A DNA stretch of 64,000 nt from the NCBI RefSeq assembly GCF_040881935.1, contig NZ_JBBECH010000046.1, positions 1 through 64,000 of the forward strand, written 5' to 3'. The notes beneath the pieces were generated by a model, which worked only from the letters and a program-made list of their open reading frames with translations, ran no database searches and was not told where the DNA came from. The stretch is from Saccharospirillum sp040881935 (lineage in GTDB: Bacteria; Pseudomonadota; Gammaproteobacteria; Pseudomonadales; Natronospirillaceae). The translations under genes were made by a program, and so were the position numbers. Positions 1 through 8,232 of the stretch are shown here, one piece after another. Positions within the stretch are counted from its first letter, which is position 1; each line of letters begins with the position of its first letter.

Positions 1-113
1 AGGGATGCTGCGGCCTAGGCTCCATGGATGGATTTACGCCGACCCCACAGGGGCAACCCCGGTAGCCGGTGCGGACCAAAGGCACTCAGCCGACCCGAAC
101 TGCGAAACTTGAG
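1..113 (+). repeat. Intergenic palindromic element, copy 1 (cut by window edge)
   Basis: The right-hand part of the six-member element family described under the copy at 46030. The window begins inside the first core hairpin (TGCTGCGG at 6-13). The second core hairpin follows, with TCC and GGA around an ATGGAT loop, then the conserved ACGCCGACCCC, the variable right arm and the terminal CTTGAG ending at 113. The left arm lies outside the window, so arm pairing cannot be tested. The core is in + orientation. The element ends 15 bp from the stop codon of the minus-strand ygjP-like gene. Short reading frames across it are artefacts of the repeat. Confidence 0.85.
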
Positions 114-127
114 TAAACAGGTATCGA

Positions 128-823
128 TCAGAGCCAGAGCCGATGTCCATGGTCGTGCAGCCAGCGCCGGTCTTCCCGCCAGTGCGGATGAATTCTTCCA
201 ACCTCGGCCCAGAATTGTGCACCATGATGCGGGTGCAGCAAATGCGCGGTTTCGTGGGCGACCAGATAGTCGACAATGCGTTCCGGCGCCATCATGATCA
301 GCCAGTTATACTGGATACGACCGGTAGCAGTGCAGTGCCCCCATTTGGTTTTGGTTCGCCGCAGGCGCACATCAGTTAGGCGATCTTCCCAGCCTTCGGC
401 CAACACTCGTTCCCGGGTCTTATTAAATAGAAAGTACTTTGCCTGGTTTTTGTAGAAGTCCGCCAGCACGTGATGGACATGTGGTTTGTCCAGTCGTGGT
501 GCAACCAGAGTCAGCCGGTCCTGATCGCGACGCCATTGTGAGCGCGCCCCCCGCTGCAGCGTCAGGGTAAGCCGTTCATTCATAAGCGGGCACTGTTCTT
601 GCTGGCTGAAGTCGGGTTTTTGTGATTTTTTTTCAGCCTGGCTGTGCAGTGCCTTGTTCAACCAGTCCTGACGCTCGGTCAGAAAACGTTTCAGGGCAGA
701 TTCTGACAGATGCCAGGGTGCACGCAATTCGGGTGTACCGTCTCGTACATGCAGCGCCACGGTTTTGCGGCGCGAGCGTCGTACCGGAATGGTGCCACCG
801 GACCAGTTCAGCGACTCGGTCAT
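128..823 (-). CDS. ygjP: YgjP-like (DUF45) zinc metallopeptidase
   Basis: A 231-residue protein of the YgjP/DUF45 family, putative cytosolic zinc-dependent hydrolases related to WLM/SprT-type peptidases. The C-terminal half carries the HExxH-type motif HETAH followed by LLHPHHG, which supplies the expected further metal-ligand histidine. The conserved TKWGHC segment just before it is also typical of the family. The physiological substrate is not established. The start ATG overlaps the stop of the upstream DUF3820 gene by 4 bp (ATGA), so the two are probably co-translated. Family assignment is firm; activity is inferred from the motif. Confidence 0.85.
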   Translation of the reverse strand: MTESLNWSGGTIPVRRSRRKTVALHVRDGTPELRAPWHLSESALKRFLTERQDWLNKALHSQAEKKSQKPDFSQQEQCPLMNERLTLTLQRGARSQWRRDQDRLTLVAPRLDKPHVHHVLADFYKNQAKYFLFNKTRERVLAEGWEDRLTDVRLRRTKTKWGHCTATGRIQYNWLIMMAPERIVDYLVAHETAHLLHPHHGAQFWAEVGRIHPHWREDRRWLHDHGHRLWL

Positions 824-1047
824 CGGCGCTGGTCTGACATCAGCGGCTCGATCAGGGGTTCGAGCCCTTCGGAGCGAATAAGTAAGGCCAGTGCCATCAA
901 TTCGCCCAGTTTTCCGGGTGGGAAGCCTTTGTTCTGAAACCAGAGCAGGTATTCCTCTGGCAGGCGGATCAGCGGTTTTCCGCTATATTTACCAAATGGC
1001 ATTTCTGTTCGCGCCAGTGCCAGCAAATCTTCGTGTTGAAAGGACAT
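820..1047 (-). CDS. DUF3820 family protein
   Basis: A 75-residue protein with the DUF3820 signature: MPFGKYSGKPLIRLPEEYL near residues 16-34, then WF..KGFPPGKLGELM. Relatives are small soluble proteins of uncertain role; some database names call them putative quorum-sensing-regulated virulence factors, which I would not rely on. It is the first gene of a two-gene unit with the ygjP-like gene (4-bp overlap) and is divergent from the DUF3024 gene, whose translation start lies only a few bases away. Confidence 0.75.
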   Translation of the reverse strand: MSFQHEDLLALARTEMPFGKYSGKPLIRLPEEYLLWFQNKGFPPGKLGELMALALLIRSEGLEPLIEPLMSDQRR

Positions 1048-1050
1048 TGT

Positions 1051-1398
1051 GTGGAAACCTCGTTAGTCGTCAGTGACTCGCTTCCCGAATTCGTGCACCG
1101 CCAAGCGCAAGTTGCGCTTGGACGCTTTTTGCAGGAGTCTGCGTCTGCCGCGACGTTTCGCGGGCGATTCCAGAAAACAGCTTTGCTGATTCAGGAGCAA
1201 CAACCGCACCCAATTACCGGTGAAACCGTTCTTTTACCCATGGCGTTGTTACACTGGAGAGACGCGACCTGGCGTCTGTATTTTCGCGGCAGCCGGGGTC
1301 GCTGGCAGCGTTACCCAGAGGTTGAGCCGAGTGTCAGCCCCACCCCTTTGTTGAATCTGGTTTATCGGGATGAATTGGGCCTGTTCTGGCGCCAGTAG
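1051..1398 (+). CDS. DUF3024 family protein
   Basis: A 115-residue protein resembling DUF3024: a compact domain with W.LYF.....W..YPE in the middle and a C-terminal LLNLVYRDELGLFW, comparable to the family's L..V..D..G.FW ending. I chose GTG at 1051 because AAAGGA lies at 1039-1044 at good spacing. A longer frame from GTG at 1033 has no visible ribosome site. Function is unknown. The 3' end overlaps the convergent MalY/PatB gene by 37 bp, and the 5' end is back-to-back with DUF3820. Confidence 0.65.
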   Translation: METSLVVSDSLPEFVHRQAQVALGRFLQESASAATFRGRFQKTALLIQEQQPHPITGETVLLPMALLHWRDATWRLYFRGSRGRWQRYPEVEPSVSPTPLLNLVYRDELGLFWRQ

Positions 1399-2510
1399 GA
1401 TTGTAACTGCTCCAGAGCCTGGTCGAGCGTTTCCCGGCCGGTGCCAAAATTCAGGCGCACACTATACGGATCACCGAAATCTTTGCCATCGCTGGGCATG
1501 ATACCGGCTTCGGTGAAGCGGGTCATGGCTTCGCCCGGTGCCAGGTCGCTTTCTACCCAGGCCAGGAAGGTGGCGGGGGCGGGCAAGTAACGCAATCCGT
1601 CCAACTCGCCGATCACAGACGCAACCTGGTCCCGGTTGCTTTTCAGATGTGCCCGCAACGCTAACAGCCAGTCGAGGCCGTCATTGAAGGCTGCTTCGGC
1701 AGCAAGCAAGCCCATAACGTTGGGGTGGGGCATCAGATCCTGGCCGTTACTCTGCAGTTGTCTGCGCAGATCGCCGTTGGGAATAATGGCAAAAGAGCAG
1801 CCGAGACCCGCAACATTGAACGTCTTGCTGGCAGCCATCAGCGTGATGCTGTGGTCGGCGATGTCGGGCAGGGAACCTGCCGGGCAATGGCGCAGAGCAG
1901 ATTCCAGAATCAGATCGCAATGTATTTCGTCCGAACAAAGCAGTACCTGGTGTTCACGGCACAGGGCCGCCAGGCGTTGCAGCTCATTTTGCCCAAGCAT
2001 AAGGCCGTGCGGATTCATCGGGTTGCACAGAATCATCAGGTGGCAGTCCGGGTGTGCCAGTTCCTGCTCCAGGGTTGACCAGTCCCAGCCTGCTGGGTTC
2101 GAGGTGGTCACCGCTAGCTTAATGACCGTTGCACCCCGAAAGGCCGCGGCTTTACGCAGTGGCGGGTAGTTTGGTTCCTGCACCAGAACCCGACCGCCGC
2201 GTGCAAAAGCGTCTATGGCCAGATTAAAGCTGGGCACCACACCCGGTAACCAGACGATCCAGCTAGGATCAATAGCCCACTGATACTGCTGCTGGCACCA
2301 GTTGACCACCGCATTGTTCAGGCCCGGCCAGGGGTGGGTGTAGCCATACACCGGGTGGGCGGACCTGGACTGCAGGGCATCCTGTACACACGGCGGTGAG
2401 GCCAGATCCATATCGGCGACCCACATCGGCAGTACCGGCTGGTTGCGGTAGAGCTCGTGTTTGATGGCGTGGGTGTGGTGTCGGTCGATGGTGTCAAAGT
2501 TAAACGGCAT
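1362..2510 (-). CDS. MalY/PatB family pyridoxal-phosphate C-S lyase
   Basis: A fold-type I PLP enzyme of 382 residues starting MPFNFDTID. Family members are cystathionine beta-lyases that cleave cystathionine or cysteine conjugates to pyruvate, ammonia and a thiol. Visible features are PMWVADMDL near the N-terminus, the NPMNPHG substrate-site motif, SDEIHCDL (PLP pyridine-nitrogen aspartate) and AASKTFNVAGL containing the Schiff-base lysine. An extension to 2663 is possible, but the ATG at 2510 gives the normal family length. Whether the role is methionine synthesis or sulfur scavenging cannot be read from context. Confidence 0.85.
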   Translation of the reverse strand: MPFNFDTIDRHHTHAIKHELYRNQPVLPMWVADMDLASPPCVQDALQSRSAHPVYGYTHPWPGLNNAVVNWCQQQYQWAIDPSWIVWLPGVVPSFNLAIDAFARGGRVLVQEPNYPPLRKAAAFRGATVIKLAVTTSNPAGWDWSTLEQELAHPDCHLMILCNPMNPHGLMLGQNELQRLAALCREHQVLLCSDEIHCDLILESALRHCPAGSLPDIADHSITLMAASKTFNVAGLGCSFAIIPNGDLRRQLQSNGQDLMPHPNVMGLLAAEAAFNDGLDWLLALRAHLKSNRDQVASVIGELDGLRYLPAPATFLAWVESDLAPGEAMTRFTEAGIMPSDGKDFGDPYSVRLNFGTGRETLDQALEQLQSYWRQNRPNSSR

Positions 2511-2705
2511 GGCTGGGTGGTGATCCTGATGATTGGTTTCTAGCCTCAGAATGCTGCCCGATGTTCCGCCGGCTGGCAAGTCGACGGGAGCAAGGTAGGG
2601 CAGCCTGGCTGCGGTCTTGTTATACTCCGCGCCCATCCCCATTGTGGGGCGGCAGGTGGGCAATGCCTGCCGAGAGTGACGAAAATGATGAGGGCTTTTT
2701 AGGGT

Positions 2706-3512
2706 ATGACGTCGGAACGATTTGGTGGCACCGAGCGGTTATATGGCATCGACGAGACTCGCTGGCTCGGTGAGCAGCATGTGATCGTAGTCGGGGTGGG
2801 TGGCGTGGGTAGCTGGGCCGCCGAGGCGCTGGTGCGTACAGCCATAGGGCGTATTACGCTGATTGATCTGGATGATGTTTGTGTGTCCAACACCAATCGT
2901 CAATCCCATGCCATGAGCAGCACCCTGGGCCAGATGAAGGTGGATGTGCTGGCTCAACGCTTACGAGATATAAACCCCGAATGCGAAGTCGAGACCCGGC
3001 ATGACTTTCTGACACCGGATAATCTCGTGGCGCATTTGACGCCCCGACCCAGTGCCGTGTTGGACGCGATTGACAGCGTGCGGGTCAAGGCGGCGTTAAT
3101 CAATCATTGTCAGCGACAGAAAATCCCTCTGGTCACGACTGGTGGCGCCGGTGGCCAGACCGACCCGTTGCAAATTCAGGTCACCGACCTGTCTCGAACC
3201 GAGCAAGACCCCCTGGCAGCGCGTACCCGGCAACTGCTGCGTCGGGAATATGGATTCAGTCGCAATCCGAAACGAAAATTTGGCGTAGACTGCGTTTATT
3301 CGACCCAGCAATTGCTTTACCCCCAGGCCACCGGTGAGGTCTGTGCCACCAAGCCCGGAGACGATGGCAGCCGACGTCTGGATTGCGCCACCGGCTTTGG
3401 CGCATCGGTCATGGTGACGGCCAGTTTTGGCATGGTGGCCGCGAGCCGGCTGATCGATAAAGTACTGAAAGTTAAACACCGCCTGGAAAACCCGGCAGGC
3501 CAAGCTGGTTGA
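2706..3512 (+). CDS. tcdA: tRNA threonylcarbamoyladenosine dehydratase TcdA
   Basis: A 268-residue E1-like adenylating enzyme that dehydrates t6A37 of ANN-decoding tRNAs to the cyclic form ct6A, using ATP. The nucleotide-binding GVGGVGSWAAEAL near residue 30 and LIDLDDVCVSNTNRQ are diagnostic. A conserved cysteine is seen in FGVDCVYSTQ. The length matches E. coli TcdA (CsdL). It stands alone on the + strand; a TIGR03546 gene follows 86 bp later. Cytosolic. Confidence 0.92.
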   Translation: MTSERFGGTERLYGIDETRWLGEQHVIVVGVGGVGSWAAEALVRTAIGRITLIDLDDVCVSNTNRQSHAMSSTLGQMKVDVLAQRLRDINPECEVETRHDFLTPDNLVAHLTPRPSAVLDAIDSVRVKAALINHCQRQKIPLVTTGGAGGQTDPLQIQVTDLSRTEQDPLAARTRQLLRREYGFSRNPKRKFGVDCVYSTQQLLYPQATGEVCATKPGDDGSRRLDCATGFGASVMVTASFGMVAASRLIDKVLKVKHRLENPAGQAG

Positions 3513-3598
3513 TGCCATTGGCAGTCTGAAACGGGCGGCTGTTGCTAACACTGTCCGGGATATACACTGGCAACCAGACATCATGCGTGAGGGACACC

Positions 3599-4102
3599 AT
3601 GCTGACACAGCTTCTAAAATTCTTTAAAGCACTCAATTCGGATGCAGGCCCCTGGCAATTGTCTTTTGCGCTGGGGCTGGCACTGGTCATCGGGCTGACG
3701 CCACTGTGGTCGGTGCATAATCTGGTGATCATCCTGCTGGCCTGCATTCTGCGGGTGCATTTTGGCACCTTTCTGGTCTTCTGGGTGGTGTTTACCGGCT
3801 TTTCCTATCTGCTCGATCCGGTGTTTGATGCCTGGGGATACGCCTGGCTGACAAATCCAGGGCTGACGGCGACCTGGACGGCTCTGTATCAGAGCGATGC
3901 CTGGCAGATTATGAAATTCAATCACACTATTACGCTGGCCAGTTTTGTGGTCTCTGTACTGCTGTTTGTGCCGATGGTGCTGATCATGCGCTATGGCGTG
4001 GTGCAATATCGTGCCCGGTTGATGCCTTGGGCCAACCGGCTGAAACTGGTGCAGATCGTTAAAGCCAGCAAAGTCTATTCCCTGTACGAACGAGTGGGCT
4101 AA
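3599..4102 (+). CDS. TIGR03546 family small membrane protein
   Basis: A 167-residue protein with about three hydrophobic segments (near residues 20-45, 50-70 and 105-130). It matches the TIGR03546 family, which in gammaproteobacteria is encoded directly before TIGR03545 proteins, as here (12-bp gap). ATG 3599 is chosen because GAGGGACACC precedes it; the in-frame extension to 3542 lacks a ribosome site. Function is unknown. The pairing implies joint action with the next gene at the inner membrane. Confidence 0.72.
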   Translation: MLTQLLKFFKALNSDAGPWQLSFALGLALVIGLTPLWSVHNLVIILLACILRVHFGTFLVFWVVFTGFSYLLDPVFDAWGYAWLTNPGLTATWTALYQSDAWQIMKFNHTITLASFVVSVLLFVPMVLIMRYGVVQYRARLMPWANRLKLVQIVKASKVYSLYERVG

Positions 4103-4114
4103 GGAGCGCCATAG

Positions 4115-5974
4115 ATGACGCTATTTCGGTGGAGTGGCCTGATTGCTTTTGTGGTTGTGTTGACGTTGCTGATCGTGATCGGCGTCCTGTTTCTCGACAA
4201 TTGGGCAAGAGCAGGCCTGGAGGCCGGTGGCACCCGGGTCCATGGGGCGGAAGTGAACGTGGCCTTGGTGGATTTAACGCTCAGTCCGCTTGGGTTTGAA
4301 GTGCGTGGGGTTCAAGTGACGGACAAGGAAAACCCCGCCAGAAATCTGTTCGAACTGGACACCGCACGCCTGGCCATGGACCTGCCCAAGTTGTTTCTGG
4401 GCAAGACCAGTATTGATGATCTCACCGTTTCCGGCATGAGCACTGGTACGGAACGCAGTGAACCGGGTCGTATTGTGCCGGTTGATACCGATACCGGTGA
4501 ACCCGGAGTTGAAGACAGAGCCCGGGAAGCTGCGGCTAACCGGGCCGAGTCTGTCCGTGCTGCGCTACCGGAACCCGCTGAAGCGGTCGAACAGGCTCTG
4601 ACGCAGACCCGGGCAGCAACCGACCAGGCCAGAACCACCTTTGAAGGCTCGCGCTCCGGGGTGGGCAATGCCCTGAGCAATCTGCCGGACGATGCCTCTA
4701 TCGCACAATACGACGAGCGGATTGAAGCCCTGCGCGGCCGTTCACTGGATTCTCTGGATGCGATTCGTTCTGCTCAGGCAGACCTGACCGAACTGCAACG
4801 CCAGGCACAGGAAGATCAGTTGTCGGTTGCCGCGGCCCGTCAGGCAGCAGACTCAGCCGTTAGCGACAGCCGGGAAGCACTGGAAGCGGCACTGGCTGCG
4901 CCTGCCGCTGACTGGGCCGCCTTGCGGGAAGCCTACCCATTAAATCAGGCCTCCGCCGTGCGGGCTGGTCGGTTGTTGCTGGGTGACGCCATTTTTGACC
5001 GCTATGATCAGGCTCGTAAATACTACACCCAGGCCGCGCCCTGGCTGCGTCGGCTGGTGCCCGAGTCCAGTGATTCAGAAGACGAAGGTCCGGCTCGGCT
5101 GGATGGCCGTTATGTCCGGTTTGATACACCCAATCCAACCCCCGACTTTTTGTTGCGCCAGGGGCTGATCAGCTTTGAGGCCGATGGCTGGCCCTGGTTG
5201 CTGACATTGACCGGGGTTACTGGCCAGCAACATCTGACCGGTGAGCCGGTGCGATTGCAACTGATGCGGGGCGAAACCAGTGACGAGGCTATGCGCATTG
5301 ACGCCGTGCTGGATCGCCGCCAATCGACCACCGTTGACCGCTTTGACGTCATAGGTCGGGATCTGGCCTTTGCACCCCGGTCGCTGGATCTGGGCGGGGT
5401 CGATGTCGACTGGGCCCCCGGTACCGTCGATCTGGGTGGTGAAGTTACGGTAACCGGCGACCAGGTCGATGGTCTGATCGAACTGAGCTTCAGTGGCTCT
5501 GTATTTGAAGCCGAAGGCGAAGTGCAGGTTGCAACGGCGCTCGGCAATGCACTGGAAGGCATTAGCGAATTTGACATTGGCATCCGGGTAACCGGTGACA
5601 TCAGTGCGCCGGAGCTGGCGCTGACGTCGGACTTGGATAATCAAATCCAGTCGGCTCTTACCGCCGCACTGCGGGCCGAGTACAACCGTTGGCTGGAGAC
5701 CACGAAGGCGCATCTGGACGCCGAGGTGGAGGCCCTGGCGGCACCGCTGCAAGCGCGTTTCGATGACATCGAACAGCAGGGCGAAGCTGTCCGGGATCAG
5801 GCCGATGCGTTCCAGCAGCAGGTTACGGACCGATTGGCGGCGCTTGAACAGGAACTGCTGGATGAGCGTGACCGTTTGAGTAATGCGGTCGACGCAGAAC
5901 GCCGTCGCGCTGAAGAGGAAGCCCGCCGGCGCGCGGAAGACGCACTGGATGATCTGGAATTACCCAGTTTTTAA
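4115..5974 (+). CDS. TIGR03545 family envelope protein with AsmA-like features
   Basis: A 619-residue protein with one N-terminal membrane anchor (about residues 8-30) and a large domain presumably facing the periplasm. After the anchor comes a segment on function of a kind seen in AsmA/DUF748 proteins. There are alanine/glutamate-rich coiled-coil stretches near residues 140-270 and again at the C-terminus (about 530-610, rich in EAERRR-type repeats). It matches the TIGR03545 family. The ribosome site AAGGAG is well placed. No catalytic motif is visible. A lipid-transfer or envelope-scaffold role would be a guess from shape. Confidence 0.7.
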   Translation: MTLFRWSGLIAFVVVLTLLIVIGVLFLDNWARAGLEAGGTRVHGAEVNVALVDLTLSPLGFEVRGVQVTDKENPARNLFELDTARLAMDLPKLFLGKTSIDDLTVSGMSTGTERSEPGRIVPVDTDTGEPGVEDRAREAAANRAESVRAALPEPAEAVEQALTQTRAATDQARTTFEGSRSGVGNALSNLPDDASIAQYDERIEALRGRSLDSLDAIRSAQADLTELQRQAQEDQLSVAAARQAADSAVSDSREALEAALAAPAADWAALREAYPLNQASAVRAGRLLLGDAIFDRYDQARKYYTQAAPWLRRLVPESSDSEDEGPARLDGRYVRFDTPNPTPDFLLRQGLISFEADGWPWLLTLTGVTGQQHLTGEPVRLQLMRGETSDEAMRIDAVLDRRQSTTVDRFDVIGRDLAFAPRSLDLGGVDVDWAPGTVDLGGEVTVTGDQVDGLIELSFSGSVFEAEGEVQVATALGNALEGISEFDIGIRVTGDISAPELALTSDLDNQIQSALTAALRAEYNRWLETTKAHLDAEVEALAAPLQARFDDIEQQGEAVRDQADAFQQQVTDRLAALEQELLDERDRLSNAVDAERRRAEEEARRRAEDALDDLELPSF

Positions 5975-6029
5975 TATCTGAGGTCAGAACCGGCCAGAGG
6001 TCGGTCTGATCTGACAACGGGAACGGCAC

Positions 6030-6842
6030 ATGCGCATAGATGTAGTACTCGAGGTGGACGCAACCGACTCGCTGATCGCCATCGATTTTCTGGTCGATAA
6101 CATTGAGCTGTCGAAGTCCCGCTTGAAGGACATGATGAACAAGGGTGCAGTCTGGCACGTGGATGCCAAAGAACACCGGCAGCGATTGCGTCGGGCGATG
6201 ACCGATCTGAAGATTGGAGACCGTCTTGAGGTGTTTTACGATGAAGACATGCTGTCGCTTAGGCCGCCCTTGCCCCGCCTGGTTCAGGACCTGACGCACT
6301 ACAGCGTGTGGGACAAGGGGCCGGGCTTGCTGATTGAAGGCACCGACTGGGGAGATCATGCGTCGCTGATTCGGCTGGTCGAGCTTTACTTCAAACCGCG
6401 CCGGGACGTCTTTGTGGTGCAACGCCTGGACAGCGCCGCTTCGGGTCTGGTCATTGTCGCCCATAGCCGTAAGGCTGCTGCACTGCTGACCGAGGTGTTC
6501 GATACACCCAACGCCGTGACTCAGCAATTTCGGGTGGAAGTGGCTGGTGATGCGCCAGAAGAGGGCGTGATTGAGACTCCGTTGGATAGCAAACCAGCCC
6601 TGACTCAGTTCCGCAAACAGCGCTATGAGGCGCATCCGAACCGGTCGATTCTGGATGTCTGGCCAAAGACCCGGAACAAGCACCAGATCCGGCGTCACCT
6701 CGACAGCGTTGGCCACCCGGTAATGGGGGACCCCCGCTATGGCAAAAACAACGAAAGCCACGAAAACCTCAAACTGAAAGCGGTTGAAATGCGTTTCGAC
6801 TGCCCAATTACTAAAGAGACGCAGGTGTTTTCATTGTTGTAG
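6030..6842 (+). CDS. RluA-family RNA pseudouridine synthase with S4-like N-terminus
   Basis: A 270-residue protein. Residues 1-75 look like an S4 RNA-binding domain (LSKSRLKDMMNKGAV). The catalytic domain carries QRLDSAASGLVIVAHS with the nucleophilic aspartate at about residue 134; the family usually has HRLD, so the first residue is replaced by Gln. The C-terminal part has KTRNKHQIRRHL and HPVMGDPRYG, both typical of RluA-type enzymes. It isomerises uridine in rRNA or tRNA; the exact site cannot be told from sequence. It is a stand-alone gene after the TIGR03545 gene. Confidence 0.82.
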   Translation: MRIDVVLEVDATDSLIAIDFLVDNIELSKSRLKDMMNKGAVWHVDAKEHRQRLRRAMTDLKIGDRLEVFYDEDMLSLRPPLPRLVQDLTHYSVWDKGPGLLIEGTDWGDHASLIRLVELYFKPRRDVFVVQRLDSAASGLVIVAHSRKAAALLTEVFDTPNAVTQQFRVEVAGDAPEEGVIETPLDSKPALTQFRKQRYEAHPNRSILDVWPKTRNKHQIRRHLDSVGHPVMGDPRYGKNNESHENLKLKAVEMRFDCPITKETQVFSLL

Positions 6843-6881
6843 CGCTCCGGTTTTTTCATGGCTGGGGTCGTGACACCGCGT

Positions 6882-6887
6882 TATAAT
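6882..6887 (+). promoter_or_regulatory. Consensus -10 box before the aminotransferase gene
   Basis: TATAAT, a perfect sigma-70 -10 hexamer, sits about 70 bp before the aminotransferase ATG. No convincing -35 hexamer lies 16-18 bp upstream (TGGCTG is the best candidate). The promoter may therefore be weak or activator-dependent, or the match may be chance. Confidence 0.4.
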
Positions 6888-6954
6888 CGGTTGCCGCTTT
6901 AGGGTGACCGAGCCAAACCCTCACGACCGAATCAACAAAAGGATCCTGACCGTC

Positions 6955-8145
6955 ATGTTCGAACGAGTTCAAGCAGCCCCGGCCGACCCCATTCTCGGGT
7001 TAAACGACGCTTTCGCCGCCGACAATCGCCCTAATAAGGTGAACCTGGGTGTCGGGGTGTACATGAACGACGCAGGACAGACGCCGATTCTGAACACGGT
7101 AAAAAAGGCAGAAGCCGAACTGGTTCATTCAGAAACCACTAAAAGCTACCTGGCCATATCGGGCGATGTTGAATACGGTCGCCAGGTGCAGGCGCTTTTG
7201 TTTGGGGCCGAGAGCAAGGTTATTGAAGAAAACCGCGCCCGGACTGCTCAGTCGCCGGGCGGTACCGGTGCGCTGCGCACCGCTGCTGAGTTTATGAAGC
7301 GTCAGTTGGGCGTTACCGGCATACATGTCTCCAACCCGACCTGGGCCAACCACGGCAATATATTTGAAAGCGCGGGCCTCGCCATCCGTCAGTACCGCTA
7401 TTACGATGCCGATCAGCAAGGGCTCGACTTCGACGGTATGCTGGCGGATCTGGAGCAGGTGCCAGCTGGCGAAGCGGTGCTTTATCATGGTTGCTGCCAC
7501 AACCCGACGGGCATCGACCCGACCGGTGAACAATGGCTGCAGTTGGCGGAACAGGCCAAGCGCAAAGGGTTTGTTGTACTGTTCGATTTCGCCTACCAGG
7601 GTTTTGGCAAGGGTATGGACGAAGATGCAGCTGGCTTGCGTGCTTTTGTCGAGCGTATTCCGGAGCTGATTGTTGCCAACTCCTTTTCAAAAAATTTCGG
7701 CCTCTACAACGAGCGTGTCGGTGCCATGACCTTGGTTGCCAGCTCTGCAAAAACCGCCGACAGTGCGTTCAGCCAGGTTAAATCCATTATTCGTGGTAAC
7801 TATTCCAATCCGCCGGCGCACGGTGCCAAGGTGGTTGCGGCCATTCTCAAAGATGACACGCTGCGAGCTGAATGGATTCAGGAAGTGACCGACATGCGCG
7901 ATCACATTCATGAACTGCGCGATGCTTTGGTGTCAACGCTGAAAGCCAAGGGTGCCAAACGCGATTTCAGTTTTATCCAGCGCCAGAACGGCATGTTTTC
8001 GTTTTCCGGGTTAACCGGTGATCAGGTGACCCGGTTGCGCGAGGAATATGGCATCTACATGGTGGGCAGTGGTCGTATCAATGTCGCGGGTATGTCCAAA
8101 TCGAACATAGATGCCGTCTGTGACGCCATCGTCGACGTGCTGTAA
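6955..8145 (+). CDS. Aspartate/aromatic amino acid aminotransferase (AspC/TyrB family)
   Basis: A 396-residue class I PLP aminotransferase interconverting aspartate or aromatic amino acids and 2-oxoglutarate with the cognate 2-oxo acids. The start MFERVQAAPADPILGL is the family's canonical N-terminus; a GTG start at 6904 would add 17 unconserved residues. Visible features are GVGVY near residue 33, HGCCHNPTG at the substrate site, DFAYQGFG, and NSFSKNFGLYNER with the PLP lysine. AspC-like and TyrB-like specificity cannot be separated by eye. It is monocistronic, followed by uvrB 87 bp later. Confidence 0.9.
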   Translation: MFERVQAAPADPILGLNDAFAADNRPNKVNLGVGVYMNDAGQTPILNTVKKAEAELVHSETTKSYLAISGDVEYGRQVQALLFGAESKVIEENRARTAQSPGGTGALRTAAEFMKRQLGVTGIHVSNPTWANHGNIFESAGLAIRQYRYYDADQQGLDFDGMLADLEQVPAGEAVLYHGCCHNPTGIDPTGEQWLQLAEQAKRKGFVVLFDFAYQGFGKGMDEDAAGLRAFVERIPELIVANSFSKNFGLYNERVGAMTLVASSAKTADSAFSQVKSIIRGNYSNPPAHGAKVVAAILKDDTLRAEWIQEVTDMRDHIHELRDALVSTLKAKGAKRDFSFIQRQNGMFSFSGLTGDQVTRLREEYGIYMVGSGRINVAGMSKSNIDAVCDAIVDVL

Positions 8146-8232
8146 TTTAGCCAAACAGGGTAGCAGGCCTGATAGGGTCTGTTACCCGAAGTCGAAGTTC
8201 TAAACCAGTAGTCCCACGCACCCAGCCCAGTG

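Noticed and set aside
5823..6761. Long minus-strand frame opposite the pseudouridine synthase
   Set aside because: The plus-strand protein carries the conserved synthase motifs; the antisense frame has no recognised domain.
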